A stretch of DNA of 64,000 bases from Corinectria fuckeliana. Its lineage: Eukaryota > Ascomycota > Sordariomycetes > Hypocreales > Nectriaceae. Every line of letters starts with the position of its first letter. Positions within the stretch are counted from its first letter, which is position 1. Of the stretch, positions 35,072 to 45,891 are shown piece by piece. The notes beneath the pieces are model-generated. The model was not told the origin of the DNA and did no database searches. It worked only from the letters and a program-made list of their open reading frames with translations. The stretch spans positions 248,001 to 312,000 of the forward strand of contig WPDH01000187.1 of assembly GCA_019137255.1 (NCBI GenBank), in the 5' to 3' direction. Made by a program: the position numbers and the translations under genes.

Positions 35072-36303
35072 TTACACCTTGCACTTGCTGTTCTTCGTCG
35101 TGGCAGCCGCCGTAGAGCTGGCGGAACCGGTTCCAGTGGGAGTGCTGCCGCTGGCGGGAGTTCCGCTGGGAGTGCTGCCACCGGGGGGACCGCCAGAGCC
35201 GCCGCCAGCGCCGGCGTTGGGGTTGGCGACGCCGCCCTCAGCATACAGGAAAGAGGCGGGAGTTACAGACGAAGACAGGGTAGTGTTGATTCCGAAGGCA
35301 ATCCAGGCAAACAGGCCATCAGCGACGCTGTCTCCGAGCAGGGTGTACTCCATGAGGGGGTCGACGCCGTCGGTGGCGGCCTCCTCGCTCAGGATGGAGT
35401 CCTCCGTGTTGGTGGTGAGCTCCTGGGTGTTGGTGTTGTAGGGCGCGAGGAGCTCGACGGCGCTGATCAGGTCCTGGTCGAAGAAGGACTGGCCGACGTG
35501 GCTGGCGTAGTTCTCGCTGCCCAGAGTCTGGTTGGCGAGCAGCGTCGCGTTGGTGTGCACCAGGATGTGGATGTGGGTGGCGCGGCTGGTGTAGTGGCCT
35601 GGGAAGATGGACTCGAACTGGGCGACGCCGTCGGAGTCGGCCTGCTGGATGCCGCGCAGAAAGGTGTTGTCGATGTTGGCCTCGTCGGAGCTCACTCCGT
35701 TGCCGTTGGCCACAACGCCGGAGTAGACGCCAGTGGAGTTGCAGTGCCACATCTCGACATAGACGTCAGGGACGGGCTCGCAGGTGTCGACATCGATGAC
35801 CTGGTAGTCGAGGACAATGTCCAAGCCCTCCTGGTCCTCAACAATGTTCTCTCGGACGTACTCGCCAGCGACGTCTATATTCAGATGTTAGTACAATTTT
35901 CGTGAGGCTCTGCTAGTGTAGACCTACAGTAAGGTCCCTGAGTAACCTCGGGGGTGAGGATGCAGGAGTTGTATCCAGCAAAGAGCGTAGCGGGATCGGT
36001 GTTGGCCGTGTATCCCTCATCCGTCTTGTTGTGGGAAGTGCCGAGGACGCCGTCGACGTCCCGCTTCTTGATGTTGCGCTTGCTGCGGGCCTTCTCGATC
36101 TGGGCCGAGCGACGGGCGATGTTGCGCGCCTCAACACCGCGAGCCTTGAGCTTTTCGGCGCAGTGGGCGAGCGAAGACCTCTTGACCGAGTTGAGGAAGT
36201 CTCGGCGCTCCGCGGCCTCTTCAGCGACGTTGTGGCCGGGGTGGGCGAGGGCAACTCCGCCAAGGAGGGCGAAGCCGGCGACGACGTTGTTGGCGAAACG
36301 CAT
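35072..36303 (-). CDS. Secreted intradiol ring-cleavage dioxygenase-like protein
   Basis: Two exons, 36303-35928 and 35874-35072; 53 bp intron with TACTAAC and GT..AG ends; 392 aa. The signal peptide is MRFANNVVAGFALLGGVALA, followed by a basic pro-like region with KKR near residue 90. The splice junction creates GPYYVAGEYVREN, typical of the intradiol fold. All four Fe(III) ligands of this family can be proposed: Tyr176 in STGVYSG, Tyr220 in FPGHYTSRATHIHI, and His226 and His228. Known members open catechol-type rings between the hydroxyls; secreted fungal forms are thought to act on plant or insect aromatic compounds. A Gly/Ser/Thr/Pro-rich tail of about 60 residues follows, ending KNSKCKV without a hydrophobic GPI signal. 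Assignment firm; substrate unknown. Confidence 0.92.
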
Positions 36304-36482
36304 GGCGAGTTATGGACAGAGAATGGAGGGTTTCTAGGCGGCTTGGAAAGGCTGGAAGCAGGGCTGTAGGTGAGAGAGACGGTGGAGAGACGGTGGTGCT
36401 GGGGCCTGCAGCGAAGTGTGGATGTGAGAGTGAGTTGAGGCTGGTGGTGATGAGAAGATGGTAAAGGTATTCCGTTGACTGA

Positions 36483-36490
36483 TATATATA
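36483..36490 (-). promoter_or_regulatory. TATA box of the intradiol dioxygenase-like gene
   Basis: TATATATA about 180 bp upstream of the start at 36303, with a purine-rich (minus-strand CT-rich) leader between. Confidence 0.5.
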
Positions 36491-39400
36491 CTTGCCAACT
36501 GGACTATACTTGATGGCATATTCCTACCTGCCTACCCCTACATATCGCCTCGAATCGCATCCTGCCTGGGTTCGAATGCGGAGTGAAACAGAAAAGTCGC
36601 CAGGGCCGTTGGCACCGCCCAAGATTTCACTTACGCGTACCTCTGGGCTTCGTCATCGTCCTCCATGTTTCTTGTTTCCCCTTAACGCCGCTAGCCTAGA
36701 CAGCTCGCGGAGATGCCTCCACCAGGTCCGGAAGGCTCTCGGAGCAAAACGCTGCACTGGTACTGGAGCCCTTGTTTGGCAAAGAACCTGAATGGATGGC
36801 ATCTTGCCCTGGACGAGCCTTGCTGAGAGGGGTGTGACGCAGCCGTGTTTGAGCAAGCGTCGAGCCTATCAAGAGGACGGCGAAACCAAGCAGGCGGACC
36901 GAGACTCCACACGCAGAACCCAAGGAACCAGATACCGAAGCCTCGAGGGCTGCGGCCATTGGTCAATTGGAAAGGGCGGAAGTCGATTCAGGGGCTCGCT
37001 CGGGGAAGACGCGCAAGCCTTCTTCGGGGTCGACGGAAGCTAGAAGAGGGCTGCGGAGGTGGCGCCCGGGTCGTCTCCCACCTCCCGACAGACGGTGGAT
37101 TTGACGGGCCGCCAAGACAAAACGGAATCTAATCTACGTCGAGATGCCGCTTTGAGATGACGAGAGAGCGGGGAGACTGACGCATTATGGGAGCCACATG
37201 CCGAATACCCGACTTCTCATTGGTCTTGGCACATTGGCGCCGCGTGTTGGTGTGAAAGTCGTGATGACAGACAGCTCCCAGCCAGCCCTGACACAACCTG
37301 GGAAGTGGGTTTTTATTTTATTTTACCATGTAGGCGATTTAAAATAAACCTTGTCGAGAGTTAAACCTCCGAAAAATCTACGATGCTGGAGATCTGTTGA
37401 GAAGTGACACACTCAGTATCAAGAGACTTCACCAGTTGAATATTAGAACAGAGTCAGATGCCGCAACCGCAGCAACCAACTCGTCAATTGTCCCTCCATC
37501 CATCCCTCCCTCCCTCGACTTCAACGAATGCAGGTACGTGCTCCTCACGAGCCTCTAATTTCCGGGGCGCTTGGCCTGTGACACCCTCTCCGCTATTAGT
37601 CGGGGTCAGGATGTCTGAATGTGAATGCCAGTGCCAGTGCCGAGGACCAATGCGAAGCTCGCTGTTTCCCGTGACGAATGCACCGACCCGAAGCGAGAGG
37701 CGGGATGAATGCAAGCCCTTTGGTTTTACTTTTTGTCTATTCGCAATTGGAGGAGCAATCTATTCATTGGGTCTGTTCGGAGATACCTCGTTGCTGTGCG
37801 CAGTGGCTGGCCTATCACTTCCTTTCTGGGATGATAGACGCGCCAGTGCGGCACACGCCGCGAAGCCCTCACACGCGGCGGAGCTAACTAACGAAGCCGC
37901 TTCGCCACGCCGATGGCAAGAAATCTTGATGACGAGGCTGCTTGATGAGGTCCTTTGATAACGTCAATACTAGATCCACGTGCTGAAGGGTTTGTAGCGA
38001 GAGTTCCATAACACACCTGTTGGAATCCATACGTCGTCGCCGGGCTTGCAGCGACTCCGTTGGGTTCCTAACAACTAATCAGCCCTCCATGATTGGGTAA
38101 AATGTTAAGAGTTTTAAGCTTATTGGCCGCGTAAGCTAGTTTTACCCAGCGTTGTGCGTGGCATCGACGAAACGGCTCTACATGCGCCACTAGTCCGACT
38201 AAGAGGGGCTTCGACAAGGATGGTGATACACTGGAAGATGCGCATGACTAAAATGTCGTAGTTACACTGTTAAGGCTTGAAAGTACGAGTTTGTCGGGCG
38301 CTGAAGTTATTTGCGTCCAATGCCCTCATAGCGAGAACTAGAATAGACAGTCAATTCTTGAGTGAAAGACCTATCGGTGCGGATAACTGGGCGACTCTCG
38401 TGGCCTCTGGAGGCAGTAGTTAGAAGCTATATGATTGCGTCCTACTATGATCCTGCCAAGTACCCTACAGGTAGACTTTGAGCTTGACAGACCATCTTCC
38501 CCTTGCTCACGCAACTGCGTTTCCCTCGTTTTCATTTTCAAGGATTGCTAAAGAGGTGTGTAACTTGGACATTTTAGCTCTTCGCATAACGCATCTAAAG
38601 GTTGGGATATTGATGATAAGTGCATGGGTAGCTTGATCAAGCTGCCAACTCGCCCTGCAGACTAAATCGCGGTGTGGCGGTTTGTCGATTCACCGTAACG
38701 GAACCATAACAAGAATAACAAGCACAAGCTTCCTTGACCCTCCCATCGCTAGGAATTGAAGTGGCTTCCTGAAGCTAGACGAGCCGTCTTCTCATCTTCC
38801 TTAAAGCAAAGGCCGCAGCATGATTTTAGATTAAGCTATTAACACTTGATAGACCCCTAGTATCCTACACTTTGCTCGTTCTCATGGATGGTGATGAGCT
38901 GTGGAGGAAAAGCAGGTAATTCCATAGTGGTTCCCGGCGAGGACTGATGGGTCTACTCTAGGCATCTTCAGCTGCCGCAAGTCTCACACCCCTTCTAGAC
39001 TCCTGATGCATGCACGTTAGCTAGAAAGTGATAATATGGTCAGTGAAATAATTTTCATATAATTTTCATATTATCGGAGTGGGGACTTAATAGCCGTCCT
39101 GTTCATGCCGACCGATCTTGATGTCCTCGGGTGCATTTGTTACCTCCCACATCCCGTATTATCAAAATGTGCAACTCGTATTGTGCACATTCCTTTAGAG
39201 GTATGACGCATCGAACAAACCATGTTTTAGCCTTAATTTTCCTTCGATATGATCCTAGCACCTCTCCCTTGTGTACTTTTGTTCGTGGCATCGGCACTTT
39301 GTGTCGTCCTTCCTCCGAAGCAAATTTCTGCATCTTCTCTCTCTTGGCGAGTGCCAGTATCTCTAGAACCAGTACTTAAGCCAAGACTCATTTTTGCTCT

Positions 39401-39660
39401 GCATGACTGTTATGCGAACATGGAGGGTCACATTGATGTTAGTGATTCTTAGCAGTTCTTTTGAACGGGCTGAGCCCTTCCCACACCTCCTTGTCAGTTT
39501 GGTCTGCTCACACTTTCCGCTTTGATCTGATGTGATGAACTGAAGCAAAAGTGAAATAAACGCTCTGCTAATTTTCAGTGCAAAGTCGCAGACCAGTTCC
39601 ACACAACCCACTTATCAATTCAATCCATCAGAAATCACTACACCTCTCACCACACACTAC
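36491..39660. other. 3.2 kb interval without a supported gene
   Basis: Contains only short ORFs. A 67-codon ORF at 39249-39452 (MILAPLPCVLLFVASALCVV...) starts like a secreted peptide but has no other support. (CCAT/CCCT)n-like text lies at 37495-37520. From about 38 kb rightwards the composition becomes more AT-rich. Confidence 0.4.
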
Positions 39661-40140
39661 AGGATGACTTAAGAAGCGGCCGGTCTAATAGTTTTACACG
39701 ATCAGAGATAAAACACATCATTTTATTGGCTAAGAAAGACTGCCAAATCACCTGGGATGCCCTCAAGCGCGAGTCAAGCAGTCTAGTAAGCACCCATACT
39801 ATCTGCCGGGCTGTCGGCCAGCATTGGGCACGCAAACGGAGGCACCTTAGGAGGCTAAATACCACAAAGGCAGCAGCGAAAGCCAGGCGTACTTTTATGC
39901 GTTTTTGGATACCCAGGGTGGCTGAATTGATGGAGGTATGGCGTGTTGAAATCGCACCCTGAGACAAGCTTACACTCATCTAGGTCATGTTTCCCGACGA
40001 GACTTCTTTGCAGTCTACATGAGGCAACCCTAACGCCTGGGACTTTTAGATTCCAGAGGAAATGTATGATAATGAGTTCATTAATGAGAAAGCAAACGTA
40101 AAAGTTCTATTTTCCCTTATGTTCTGGGCAGCAATTTTCC
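39661..40140 (+). pseudogene. Tc1/mariner-type transposase relic
   Basis: One continuous frame reads ILLAKKDCQITWDALKRESS, STHTICRAVGQHWARKRRHL and NTTKAAAKARRTFMRFW, like the HTH and post-HTH segment of fungal Tc1-family transposases. It goes on to VMFPDETSLQST, with the first catalytic Asp of the DDE triad in the usual F-[SP]-D-E-[TS] setting, then VKVLFSLMFWAAIFP, matching the family's conserved W-G/A block. At least four in-frame stops (TGA near 39960, TAG near 39984, TGA and TAG near 40020-40050) interrupt it. The second and third catalytic residues are missing because the homology ends where the neighbouring DUF7580 relic begins. It is an old, inactive element. Confidence 0.7.
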
Positions 40141-40159
40141 CTTGTATCCTCAGTTACAT

Positions 40160-41963
40160 AGCTGCTTATGTCCGTCTCCAGCCTCATAACGACCTCCTCG
40201 TAAAAGTTCTGGCAGAAATCCTCATTATCTAGTCCTATTATACCTAGCACGCTCTCTAGACACTATTTCACTGCTGTCATATAGTTTATGCCACCGCTCT
40301 GCAGCACCTTATCTCTGAACTTGCCACCCACTTTATGTTTTTCTAGCATTGTGTTGAGATCTATGCCAGACTCCCCCGCCACGTCAAGCGCCGGAACGGC
40401 TTGTCTGATAATGACCTGTATCAACATCGCACCGAGGAATAGTACTGTTAGATTCATAGCCCTGACTGATTGGCGCAGACTGGGGGCCTCTGGGGACTCC
40501 TCCGCAGATGCCCAATAGTAGAGTCCGGATAGGGGAACTTCTGGCTTCCTCGGATAAATATAATATCGTCCAGGGTTAATGTTTGTGCTAGCCAGGGGGT
40601 GCTGTATAGGTGAAGGATGCTGATCGAAATTGCAAGTGCGATCCTCAGCATGCCCAGGTGGTCAACTTTCCAAGCTTTAGTATTCTTTCCTTCAAGAATT
40701 TGTCGTAGTGTGACAGTTGAACTGAGTTGTGAATGGCTATGCTGCAGGTAGAGGCCGAACCTCTAGTGAGGGTCGGTGATATATCCGCAGCAGTCGACGG
40801 CCGTGTTCTCACATTCCTTATGCCATGTTAACACCGCCTGACACAGCTCTGAGTTGAGGGCAGGGGGGCATGCTGCTGTCGGTGTCGTTGTGGCGACGGC
40901 GAAGCTTTGCTTAAAGACAACAGTTAGTGTGTCTGTGGATGAGAAACTCAACTCCTGCTGGGATATGATGTCACTGAATCGGACTCTCTTCCGGAAGCAT
41001 TGAGATCTTGGTTGGTTAGGAACACCTAGAAGAAGAGTCGGTGAGTGTTTGCTTTTCGGCTCAAATTGGACGCGCAGGCTGTCCCAGCGAGAAGGACAGT
41101 CTAGAGACTGAACCTTTTCCTCAGTCAGTACTGTCATTTAAGCTGCCATAGTTGGCATTAGGGCTCTCATACGACCCTAGCATAACATAGAAGATGAGAT
41201 CCTTAGCCATTTCGTTCTCGACATCACTGGGCAACAGGACAGCTTTCCTTGGCACTAATTCGAGACACACATCGTGTGACTGGACACAGCGACATGTTGC
41301 TACGCTTCTGAGGGCTTCGAAGATGCTCCTTGATAGACCACGAGTTAGTTTGGTGACCCTGGCCTGTGACCGCCGCCGCCGACTCGGCTCGAGGCTGCAG
41401 TTTTGCCCCGCGAGGTCTCGCAGAACCGAATTGGCTGTCTTTATGCGAGAGATGATGCCCTCGTAGTCCTTCTTCCTTAGCGAAAAGGATGCCTTTTGCT
41501 TGAACTGTCTCACTATGGCCTCTAGACTGTTCAACTTGGTCTGTACACAGGTTAGCAGACTATATGGAAGCTTGCTGGTACGGGGCACTCGCCTTGCCGT
41601 CCGCTTCGATACAGAGCTTGTCCCTCAGCTCTTCCACCGCCTCCTGCATCTCTTGGGCTTGCTCTTGGAACTTGTCCAAAGCCGTCCAAAGCCGCACCCG
41701 AATATCATCGTGGAACTGGTCCCACTCAGGTCCGAATGGGTTTTCGACCAGGCCGTCGATCCTGGACAGAGGAGCAACGCCGTTAAGGAGTACTTCGCAA
41801 GTGGTTCGTAGACGGACCTGCTCAGTCTCGAGGTCTTATATGAGGGCTTCAGGTCACGGTCAGCGCCTCGTACTCGCGACAGCATGGACCTGTAGGCTTT
41901 GAGAGCCTCGATGGCTAGTGGCAAGACGGCGAGAACGACTCCCACTACCTCGATTCTAGACAT
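40160..41963 (-). pseudogene. Decayed DUF7580-type fungal gene
   Basis: On the minus strand, segments in the right order but different frames rebuild a DUF7580-like protein. The start is MSRIEVVGVVLAVLPLAIEA. Then DLETEQVRLRTTCEVLLNGV..NPFGPEW is one frame away, followed by AQEMQEAVEELRDKL. After a probable intron (41540-41600, GC donor AAG|GCGAGT, TGCTAAC, CAG) comes KLNSLEAIVRQFKQKASF. Another frame change near 41125 leads to KRVRF and CCGYITDPH, then TAG, then RFGLYLQH, LRQILEGK, HLYSTPWLA and DDIIFI. The end has LFLGAMLIQ, AVK, a TAG where Trp is expected, then CLES and NEDFCQNFYEEVVMRLE. At least three frameshifts and two nonsense codons make it non-functional. The family is of unknown role, typical of ascomycete accessory regions. 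Confidence 0.75.
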
Positions 41964-42599
41964 GACAGTCGGATCCACGTGAGTTTGGCGAGAATCGGGC
42001 TCAAGTTCCACTGTTGAGAATGAGGATACGAGGTCGACATGTGCAAATGGCTCGTCGGGCTGTCAGCATCCAACCCCCGCACGCACGCTGCATATTGCTC
42101 AGCCTGAACCAATGATGAATGATCTGACTCCTGTTATCTAATGACGGGACAATTTGGTGAGCGGGGTTTTCTCACAGGGTGGCCTTCGGGACAACGAGGC
42201 AACAATGGTAGTCAACATCCTGTCATCAATATGATAAACGTGACAGACGATGTGATCAAGGTTCTCCAATAGAGCGCTATAGCCTATGACTACCCATTGC
42301 CATAATGGCAGACGAATTTTGCGGTGCCTTAGGGCCCCGGATCGCCACTTTGGTCGCTCGCAGCCTCGCCTCATTTGAGACACTCACCTCAGCGTTAACA
42401 GATGATCACGCCCAATCTTTACAAGTTGCCTCATGCCTGGCCAGGCTCAAGCTATAGGCATGCAACCTGGGAGCTAATCGCCCGTCTGGGAGTTGATCGC
42501 TTGAGTATCGTCCACGCGATGCGTCCCGTATACGCAAGCATGTCATCTTGCTGCTCCAGGACCCCTACAGCTCTGTAGAAGAAGGCAAGACTATCTTAC
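41964..42599. other. Gap between two decayed genes
   Basis: Upstream flank of the DUF7580 relic. No coding signal recognised. Confidence 0.4.
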
Positions 42600-43390
42600 G
42601 GCAGTGAAAGAGTTGTTCACACTAACAACAGGCTGGGCACGCTTATCTCCAATACAGGCCACATACTAGGCACACCTAGCAAGGATAATAACTTAGTGGA
42701 AGAAGCCCTGGCTGATTATTTTAATAAGGGTGAAGACCCTAAGAAGTCTAAGGTTAAGCAAATTATTAGTAATATTTCTTATGTTATAAACTATCTGCTC
42801 AGGCTTTCTATTACAATAAGCAATCTAATCCCCCACGACCAATATTTATCTCAGGCTAAGAAGGTCCTTATCATATAAACACTAGGATGTCCAACACATT
42901 CAAGCCAAGTTTCCTAGTATGAGTACCAGCCTTACAGACAGACTCGGTAGAGCGATAGCCTGCAGACGAGGGTATTTCAAGTATTGAGGATAAGCATAAG
43001 AACTGGCTAGTCAAAGATTTAGACGCAGAGGAAGCTAAACAGGCGACGACAATCGCTTCTTCCCTGCCTGAGCACCTAAACGAGGGAAACAATAGCGCTA
43101 AGGTGAGCGCCACTCCTTTCGCTATGTTAGATAACAGCCGACCTGACGCCTCCGAAATGTCATGCTCCTCCTCAAGTCCTGACTCGGAAAAGTTGCGCGT
43201 TCTGCCAATACTAAATGAGTACCTTAATGGGCTGTTCAAGTGCCCATTCTGTCATATAATAATATCATTAGAATCGAAGCATAACTAGAAGTGCGTTATG
43301 TCCCTAACTCTATAATGGTTGATTAGCCTAACCTATTTATAATAGGAAGCAATGTGTTTAGAGATCTTTAACTGTATGTCTGTCTTTTAG
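42600..43390 (+). pseudogene. Decayed C2H2 (acuF-like) zinc-finger protein gene
   Basis: The plus strand reads LISNTGHILG..LVEEALADYF, VKQIISNISYVINYLLRLSI, and after several stops and frame changes LNEYLNGLFKCPFCHIIISL followed by ESKHN, stop, KCVMSL. The last part matches the pattern F-C-P-F/Y-C-...-W-x-x-H-V of the 'oxidoreductase acuF-like C2H2 zinc finger' (PF26082) proteins, and the first part resembles their N-terminal helical region. Many stops between make it a relic. The family name is from memory of the motif; the first half is less certain than the zinc-finger part. Confidence 0.5.
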
Positions 43391-44043
43391 AGGTTTGTCT
43401 AACACTAGACTATCTCTACCTGTAATAGAGAGACTAGATATTACACTATAAGTTGAGAAAGTGCTGTTAAGGCCCGTTTCTCGTTTACGAACATATCATA
43501 TTATCATACATTCTGCACACTATCTAAACTCAGTCTGTTGCCTTGTCCGAGGGCATCATCACTAGGTGGAAGATTCACTTCTATTGCCTATCTAGCAAAG
43601 CTTCGTAAGTACATCTCAAAATCAACGGACTATCGCATCTTGTCTAACTGGAGCCTCTCAAGTATAACAGTTGTGTATTTCCTCTGATCGGGACTGGTGT
43701 TTAGTGTTTTCAATGGTCAGCATCATGGAGGCTATGGTAACGCAATCTTGTTACATGCCATGGAGTGTTGTTGCCGTTGCAACTGTTTTAGTCACTACAG
43801 ATACGAATTCATAGCTGGATACCAGCTCCAAGAAAATCCGTGTTACAAATCGGTCTTATGCAGAATGCCCTACAAGTGCGCGAGGCGATGAAGGTGACGT
43901 GTCAAAACATTGGTACCGAGAGTATTCAGTAAAAACAGATCAAAGAAAAACTCGATTACTTCCTGTGCTGTTTTAATTACCTGTCTTGAATGATTTCCAA
44001 CCCATCGCAGGCTACCTCAGATCCACTACCAGTAGCGTGACGT
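43391..44043. other. AT-rich intergenic
   Basis: No coding signal; low-complexity AT-rich text with dispersed TCT/AGA words. Confidence 0.4.
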
Positions 44044-44748
44044 TTAGTAGAACAGAAGGCTGCGGATTGTCTGGAGCATTAGGTACTCTGGTACATAAAC
44101 CTGCATGATATGCTGCACCAGATCCAGCCATTCCGGTCGAAATCGACCGGCAATCGTAGAATTGCAAAATTCCCAGTACTCCGGATACCACCCTGAGACC
44201 TCCCAGTCTATAATTTTGATCTCATATCTCTTAGATTCATCCAATTCAGTCCTTTTCACAAGAATATTTTTGGGTTGCAGATCCCCATGAGTGAATTTGA
44301 CATGATGGTTGCGCAATGTCGCAGTCATGAGTGTCCGCAAGAGTGTGAGATGTGCCTGGGGCTCATTTTCCGCTAGCCGCTTGAGTATACCTTCATTCAG
44401 GTCGTCCTCTGTATTGAAAGGACCCGACGTGGCAGGGTTCTGATCTGGGGTCCAGAAAACTCCATCGCTGAAGGGCTGTCGATTGAGAAAACCCAAATAA
44501 GGGGGTGGCTCAAGGCTGCGCAAGTCTTGTAGAACGGCACGAAGTTGGTCGGTAATTTCTAGTCTTTCGGGAGCTTTAAGACACGGCCAGAGATCTGCCA
44601 GGCTCTTGGAATTGATGTACTCCATGACGATGAAGTTGCTTACGGTCTCCGGCTCCATTATTGTCGCGTAGACTTCAGGTACAGGAACTTTGCTGTTCGC
44701 TGACAGGAATTGGAGCTTGAGGCGCTCCGGTTGCAGCGAAATATCCAT
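44044..44748 (-). CDS. APH/ChoK-type phosphotransferase, N-lobe apparently damaged
   Basis: From the ATG at 44748 the ORF gives 234 aa with the aminoglycoside phosphotransferase (PF01636) core: NSKVPVPEVYATI, FIVMEYINSKSLADLWPCL (hinge), a helical insert, FTHGDLQPKNILV (Brenner motif H-x-D-x(4)-N; catalytic Asp and metal-binding Asn present) and IKIIDWEVSGWYPEYWEFC (DFG-equivalent D-W-E). The family's Gly-rich loop and Lys strand should lie before this. In the same frame upstream, separated by a TAG, is AVYSLSLLTTRPVVKPGR, which looks like that strand (V-V-K). So either translation starts at 44748 without a full nucleotide-binding lobe, or the gene carries a nonsense mutation. Fungal APH-like kinases phosphorylate small molecules; the substrate is unknown. 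Confidence 0.7.
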   Translation of the reverse strand: MDISLQPERLKLQFLSANSKVPVPEVYATIMEPETVSNFIVMEYINSKSLADLWPCLKAPERLEITDQLRAVLQDLRSLEPPPYLGFLNRQPFSDGVFWTPDQNPATSGPFNTEDDLNEGILKRLAENEPQAHLTLLRTLMTATLRNHHVKFTHGDLQPKNILVKRTELDESKRYEIKIIDWEVSGWYPEYWEFCNSTIAGRFRPEWLDLVQHIMQVYVPEYLMLQTIRSLLFY

Positions 44749-44880
44749 GTATCCGAGCCGATACTCGACAAATATTATGCCTGTCGCCTTCTATCGCCCT
44801 GGCTTAACCACTGGACGTGTGGTGAGCAGGCTGAGGCTATATACGGCGAAGGCGCAATCACGGGCAGTTCGACATGGGGA
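44749..44880 (-). pseudogene. N-lobe remnant of the APH-type kinase
   Basis: In-frame extension of the preceding kinase with ARDCAFAVYSLSLLTTRPVV then KPGR and a TAG codon near 44788. It matches the start of fungal APH proteins (Y-R-L-S...V-V-K-x-G). Its presence suggests the intact ancestral gene was longer. Confidence 0.45.
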
Positions 44881-44885
44881 AGTGA

Positions 44886-45635
44886 ATGCTGGAAAAGAAA
44901 CGCGCTTTATGGTTCCCACTTCACGCCGAGCCCGTGTCTCCCTATGCTACTATCGTGCAAAGCAATGTGAGTCTGTCCTTAGCAGGTCACGCCCCTTCCC
45001 AGCCACCAACAGCCGGTCCCGGATCCTCAAAATGCCTCGAGTCCATGTATTCGAATGTGACTTTTGTGTTCACCGTTCCCATGTCCTTTCAGGTCTTTGT
45101 TGGCTGCTGTGAATGGCCGCCAACGACAAAGGACTGGCCTAAGATGCCTGCTCAACCACCGGCGTTCCCCAAGCACGTTAGGCGTCTGGAGTTATCAACA
45201 AACCCTCTGTTCCCGCTGCAAGTCACCTGTTCTACTCCGTATTTGACAGCCCATCCTGACAATCTCCACGACGCCTATGATTTCCATTGGTTGAAGCTGG
45301 AGCTATTTGAGAAGCTCCAAATCATCAAGATATGGGTGGCGGCTCGCTCGACCATGTGGTTTCCTAAACCCCATGGCCGCGACGTCACATGCGTCATGAT
45401 TACCGATCTGGACTTCGACGGGTTGAAAAGGACGGCAAACATACTTGACCAACTGGATGAGTTTATCCTCAGCACGCCCCTGAAGGGGGATGTAGGACCC
45501 GAGGACGCATTTGTCAAAGACATCAGTCAGAACCCCGGGCGTCGGGTCTGGAGCAGAGGAACCGGCGATGCATTCCGATTGTCGTCTGCACCGTCTCCCC
45601 TCTTCTCTCTCGAGCTCACATTTGCTGGCCTATAA
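44886..45635 (+). CDS. DUF7730-like fungal protein, possibly 5'-truncated
   Basis: Uninterrupted 249-codon ORF from an ATG. The middle has SKCLESMYSNVTFVFTVPMS..FPKHVRRLELS, which resembles the 'Y-S-x-N-x-F-x-F ... I-R-x-L-x-L' core of DUF7730/F-box-like fungal proteins. This is followed by a helix-rich part FHWLKLELFEKLQIIKIWVA and an acidic end. Family members usually begin with an LLxLPxExRxxIY box, absent here: the first ~50 residues overlap the opposite-strand kinase relic and look arbitrary. So the 5' end is probably lost or misassigned. Function unknown. Confidence 0.5.
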   Translation: MLEKKRALWFPLHAEPVSPYATIVQSNVSLSLAGHAPSQPPTAGPGSSKCLESMYSNVTFVFTVPMSFQVFVGCCEWPPTTKDWPKMPAQPPAFPKHVRRLELSTNPLFPLQVTCSTPYLTAHPDNLHDAYDFHWLKLELFEKLQIIKIWVAARSTMWFPKPHGRDVTCVMITDLDFDGLKRTANILDQLDEFILSTPLKGDVGPEDAFVKDISQNPGRRVWSRGTGDAFRLSSAPSPLFSLELTFAGL

Positions 45636-45891
45636 TTCTCGGACGTACAAGGTGAAATATAAGTCATCAAAGTTACTGTGTCTTCTCTCTGATTAACAGA
45701 ACTATAGAGAGGTTCAGCTGGCAATCAGTCCTACGATACCTGCCCTCGGGTCTGTGCCACCCCAACAGCCTTACATTGGTCAGTCGGTCTTAAATGGGCA
45801 CGTCAAGCAGAAAGACTGTTGTACTGTCTTATAAGGCATACACGAGAACCCACCGCGGACTTCTTGGTACATCTTCCTCCATGCCTATAGT

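Noticed and set aside
39249..39452. 67-codon ORF with a secretion-like N-terminus
   Set aside because: A hydrophobic start alone is weak evidence; there are no Cys pattern, intron, TATA box or similarity to support a gene.
40141..40235. Continuation of the Tc1-type frame as transposase
   Set aside because: This part is antisense to NEDFCQNFYEEVVMRLE of the DUF7580 relic, which is the better explanation; the transposase homology ends near 40140.
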